Source: Bacteroidales bacterium
GTDB lineage: Bacteria > Bacteroidota > Bacteroidia > Bacteroidales > VadinHA17
Direction: 5' to 3'
NCBI GenBank assembly: GCA_003155705.1
Contig: PMEC01000096.1
Coordinates: 1-8,210, forward strand
Length of the DNA: 8,210 nucleotides
This document shows positions 5,611 through 8,210 of this stretch, in pieces (positions within the stretch are counted from its first letter, which is position 1; each line of letters begins with the position of its first letter). The notes below the pieces were generated by a model. That model ran no database searches and was not told the DNA's origin. It worked only from the letters and a program-made list of their open reading frames with translations. A program made the translations under genes and the position numbers.

Positions 5611-6501
5611 ATGCATCATTTCAACAATAATAAAACCCTTCTGATACTCAATCCGAGAGCAGGGACAAGAAGATTATCGAACCTGATGCGCCTGCTTAAA
5701 AAATTCAGAAATGAATTTGATTATATTAACATTTCGGAGATTGAGGATTTCAGGAGTTTCATTAAATCCAAGCTTGATTGTTATGATACTTTTATAGCAG
5801 TAGGAGGAGATGGAACGGTAAACAGTCTGGCGTCTTCCCTGCTCACTACCAACAAAATACTGGGAGTTCTGCCATATGGTTCAGGAAACGGCTTTGCCAG
5901 GGAGATGGGATTCAAAAGAAATATCAGAACTCTTGCTGAAGACGTCAAGAGAAATGAATACTTCGGAATTGATGTCCTGAAAATAAATGATTCCACCTGT
6001 ATAAATGTTGCAGGAGTGGGTATTGACAGCTTTGTTGCCCATTCATTTCATAAGCGCAAGATAAGAGGTCTCTGGAGTTATGGTGTCTCGACAATTAAAG
6101 CAATAAGAAAACTTAAGCCATTTGAAGTTTCTGTCCGCATTAACGATACGGTTATTCAAGATCAGTTTTTTATGGTCTCTGTTGCAAATACACGACAATT
6201 TGGGAATGATGCATTTCTTGCTCCTCATGCAAAACCCGATGACGGGAAATATAATGTTGTCCTTTTAAAACCTTTCCCGAAGTATCTTCTTCCTGTTTTT
6301 CTTTTCATGCTTTTAAACGGAACTGCTAAAGAATCAGATTATGTCAGATATTTAGAAAGCGAAAATCCGGGAACTATTTTTACAGATGAAACAAGATTTC
6401 ATATTGATGGAGAACCTCTCCACCTTACAGGAGAGATAAAAATTGAAATTCTAAAGAATTCTCTCAGAATTCTGAAAACAGCAAATAAAAAGAACTCATA
6501 G
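5611..6501 (+). CDS. Diacylglycerol kinase / lipid kinase family protein (YegS/DgkB-like)
   Basis: This 296-residue cytosolic lipid kinase family protein probably phosphorylates diacylglycerol or a sphingoid-like lipid with ATP. The N-terminal catalytic domain begins almost at once: TLLILNPRAG (Asn14-Gly18), then the nucleotide-binding GGDGT at residues 65-69 followed by VN, and LPYGSGNGFAREMG (Pro88 onward), the substrate and phosphate loop of the DAGK catalytic family. The C-terminal beta-rich domain shows INVAGVGIDSFVAHSF, FMVSVANTRQFGNDAFLAPHAKPDDGKYNVVLL and the final FHIDGEP element with the conserved Asp-Gly-Glu. The frame is open back to a TTG at 5575 and an ATG at 5578, but those lie inside the promoter box, and the extra residues resemble nothing in the family. 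Bacteroidota make sphingolipids as well as glycerolipids, so the exact substrate stays open. The gene appears to be its own transcription unit. Confidence 0.9.
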   Translation: MHHFNNNKTLLILNPRAGTRRLSNLMRLLKKFRNEFDYINISEIEDFRSFIKSKLDCYDTFIAVGGDGTVNSLASSLLTTNKILGVLPYGSGNGFAREMGFKRNIRTLAEDVKRNEYFGIDVLKINDSTCINVAGVGIDSFVAHSFHKRKIRGLWSYGVSTIKAIRKLKPFEVSVRINDTVIQDQFFMVSVANTRQFGNDAFLAPHAKPDDGKYNVVLLKPFPKYLLPVFLFMLLNGTAKESDYVRYLESENPGTIFTDETRFHIDGEPLHLTGEIKIEILKNSLRILKTANKKNS

Positions 6502-6579
6502 AAGGACTGCTCTATAAATATGCACCCCGAACAAATACTCCTTTATTCTGTTCTAATATCATAATCCATTTAAACATAA

Positions 6580-8205
6580 ATGAATAACGCTATATATAAT
6601 TTCAGGGAACCCGATAACGAACCTGTTTTATCATATCTCTCCGGGAGCAATGAAAGGAAGCTTCTTGAAAAAGAGCTTGAGGAACAGGGAAGCAAGGTAG
6701 TTGATATCCCACTTATAATCGGAGGAAAAGAGATCCGTACCGGTCAGACCGGAAAAATTGTAATGCCAACCGATCACAATCATTTACTTGCAATATATCA
6801 CAAAGCGACGGAAAAGGAGGTGGCGCTTGCAATAAAGGCCGCACTTGATGCGAAAGAATGCTGGATGACACTTGCATGGATGGAACGAGCCGCTATTATG
6901 ATCAGGGCAGCTGAGCTGATTTCAAAAAAGTACAGGTTTATCCTGAATGCGGCAACAATGCTTGGTCAGGGAAAAAACGCCTGCCAGGCAGAAATAGATT
7001 CAGCATGTGAGGTGATTGATTACCTGCGGTTTAATGCGCATTTTGCATCAATGATTTATCAGGAACAGCCTGTTTCGGATAACCAGAGTATAAACAGGCT
7101 GGAATATCGCCCGTTGGAAGGATTTATTTATACAATTACCCCCTTCAACTTTACTGCAATTGCATCAAATCTTAACACAAGCGTCGCATTGATGGGCAAC
7201 ACAACTGTATGGAAACCAGCGACCACTTCCCTCCTCTCCAACTATTACTTAATGAAAATTCTCAAGGAGGCCGGACTTCCTGATGGTGTTATTAATTTTG
7301 TGCCGGGATCGGGATCTCTTATCAGCAATGTCGTTTTAAACCACAGGGATCTGGCCGGAATTCATTTCACCGGTTCAAATGCAACATTTAACACAATCTG
7401 GAAACAGGTATCTGAAAATCTTCCTAAATATCGTTCCTATCCCAAGATCGTTGGAGAAACCGGGGGCAAAGATTTCATTTTTGCCCACAAATCAGCAAAT
7501 CCGCTTGAGCTTGCAACAGCTATTACCCGGGGAGCATTCGAATATCAGGGACAGAAATGTTCTGCTGCATCAAGGGCGTATATTCCTGAATCTCTATGGG
7601 AAGAGACACGAGCACAATTACTTAAATTTATGTCGGAAATACAAGTCGGTGATGTTAAAGATTTCGGGAATTTTGTTAATGCGGTAATTGATGAAAGTGC
7701 TTTTAATAACATCATGAATTATATTGAAAAAGCGCAGATCTCTTCTTCGGCTGAAATAATTGCAGGAGGGAAAGGAGATAAAACAAAAGGCTTTTTCATT
7801 GAGCCTACTCTAATTGTCACAAAGGATCCCCATTTCATCACAATGGAAGAAGAGGTATTCGGTCCTGTTATGACAATATTTGTTTATGATGACAGTAAAT
7901 ATGAAGAGACCCTGAAACTCTGTGATGAGACCTCTCCTTTCGGTCTGACCGGGGCAATATTCAGCAATGATAAATATGCCATGATACAGGCATGCAGAAC
8001 TTTACGTTATGCTGCAGGTAACTTTTATATAAATGATAAACCTACGGGTGCAATGGTCGGCCAACAACCATTTGGAGGGGCAAGAGCCTCCGGCACCAAC
8101 GACAAAGCCGGAAGCTACCTGAATCTAATCAGGTGGGTAAGTCCCAGAACAATAAAAGAGACGCTCATTCCGGCTACTGATTTCAGGTATCCGTATATGA
8201 TGTGA
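6580..8205 (+). CDS. pruA: L-glutamate gamma-semialdehyde dehydrogenase (1-pyrroline-5-carboxylate dehydrogenase)
   Basis: This complete 541-residue aldehyde dehydrogenase oxidises glutamate semialdehyde, formed from pyrroline-5-carboxylate, to glutamate with NAD+, the last step of proline breakdown. The length and the long N-terminal arm fit the stand-alone ALDH4A1-like type rather than the bifunctional PutA. Key sites are visible: TPFNFTAIA with the oxyanion Asn190, a WKPA segment for NAD binding, FTGSNATF, the general base Glu293 in GETGGKDF, the nucleophile Cys327 in GQKCSAASRAY, the EEVFGPV motif, and the C-terminal KPTGAMVGQQPFGGARASGTNDKAG that is typical of this subfamily. The tail ending TDFRYPYM is also characteristic. 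A 78-base gap separates it from the lipid kinase, and I see no clear promoter there. The partner proline dehydrogenase is not in the window. The last two bases of the stop are shared with the pattern TGATG, a possible start of a downstream gene. Confidence 0.96.
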   Translation: MNNAIYNFREPDNEPVLSYLSGSNERKLLEKELEEQGSKVVDIPLIIGGKEIRTGQTGKIVMPTDHNHLLAIYHKATEKEVALAIKAALDAKECWMTLAWMERAAIMIRAAELISKKYRFILNAATMLGQGKNACQAEIDSACEVIDYLRFNAHFASMIYQEQPVSDNQSINRLEYRPLEGFIYTITPFNFTAIASNLNTSVALMGNTTVWKPATTSLLSNYYLMKILKEAGLPDGVINFVPGSGSLISNVVLNHRDLAGIHFTGSNATFNTIWKQVSENLPKYRSYPKIVGETGGKDFIFAHKSANPLELATAITRGAFEYQGQKCSAASRAYIPESLWEETRAQLLKFMSEIQVGDVKDFGNFVNAVIDESAFNNIMNYIEKAQISSSAEIIAGGKGDKTKGFFIEPTLIVTKDPHFITMEEEVFGPVMTIFVYDDSKYEETLKLCDETSPFGLTGAIFSNDKYAMIQACRTLRYAAGNFYINDKPTGAMVGQQPFGGARASGTNDKAGSYLNLIRWVSPRTIKETLIPATDFRYPYMM

Positions 8206-8210
8206 TGAAC

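Noticed and set aside
7379..7687. Frame of 102 codons inside pruA
   Set aside because: It lies wholly within a complete, conserved dehydrogenase gene on the same strand and shows no domain; it is a shadow.
8205..8210. Possible start of a next gene overlapping the pruA stop (TGATG)
   Set aside because: Only two codons lie inside the window, so no gene can be supported; it is noted as a likely coupling signal only.

Overview
The window looks like chromosomal DNA of a member of the Bacteroidota, probably of the Bacteroidales type. It is AT-rich, lacks clear Shine-Dalgarno sequences, has several TAnnTTTG-type -7 promoter boxes, and encodes families typical of that phylum: a DUF5777 beta-barrel, lipoprotein cytochromes with GCHD-type haem sites, a YceI protein, a tRNA_anti-like OB-fold protein and a DUF2007-type protein. 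All genes I can support are on the + strand.

Positions 1-180 hold no gene but a striking nested palindrome. Two inverted copies of a GTCATTCCGA...GAGGAATCTC repeat flank a perfect 23-bp hairpin that ends in a short T-run. Directly downstream (228-560) is a small stand-alone GIY-YIG nuclease gene. Repeat plus nuclease may be a small selfish or repeat-associated unit.

Positions 776-4370 form the most interesting block. It contains a tri-haem lipoprotein cytochrome whose first two haem sites are CX4CH and whose third is CX2CH. Next come a mono-haem lipoprotein that is a paralogue of the third domain, a DUF5777 outer-membrane barrel, then (after a 182-bp gap with a 28-bp dyad) a periplasmic YceI protein and a membrane-anchored OB-fold protein. 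Together they could form an envelope electron-transfer module with four c-type haems, two lipid-anchored subunits, a barrel and a possible isoprenoid or quinone carrier. The families are known; the joint function is my inference.

Positions 4390-5422 carry a DUF2007-like small protein closely followed by a GNAT acetyltransferase. Positions 5544-6501 carry a promoter and a diacylglycerol/lipid kinase family gene. Here the promoter position argues for an ATG start at 5611 rather than further upstream.

Positions 6580-8205 encode a complete L-glutamate gamma-semialdehyde dehydrogenase (pruA), the second step of proline catabolism. Its stop codon overlaps a possible next start (TGATG) at the window edge. 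No tRNA, rRNA, CRISPR array or insertion sequence was seen. No gene-free stretch exceeds 300 bases; the longest is 561-816.
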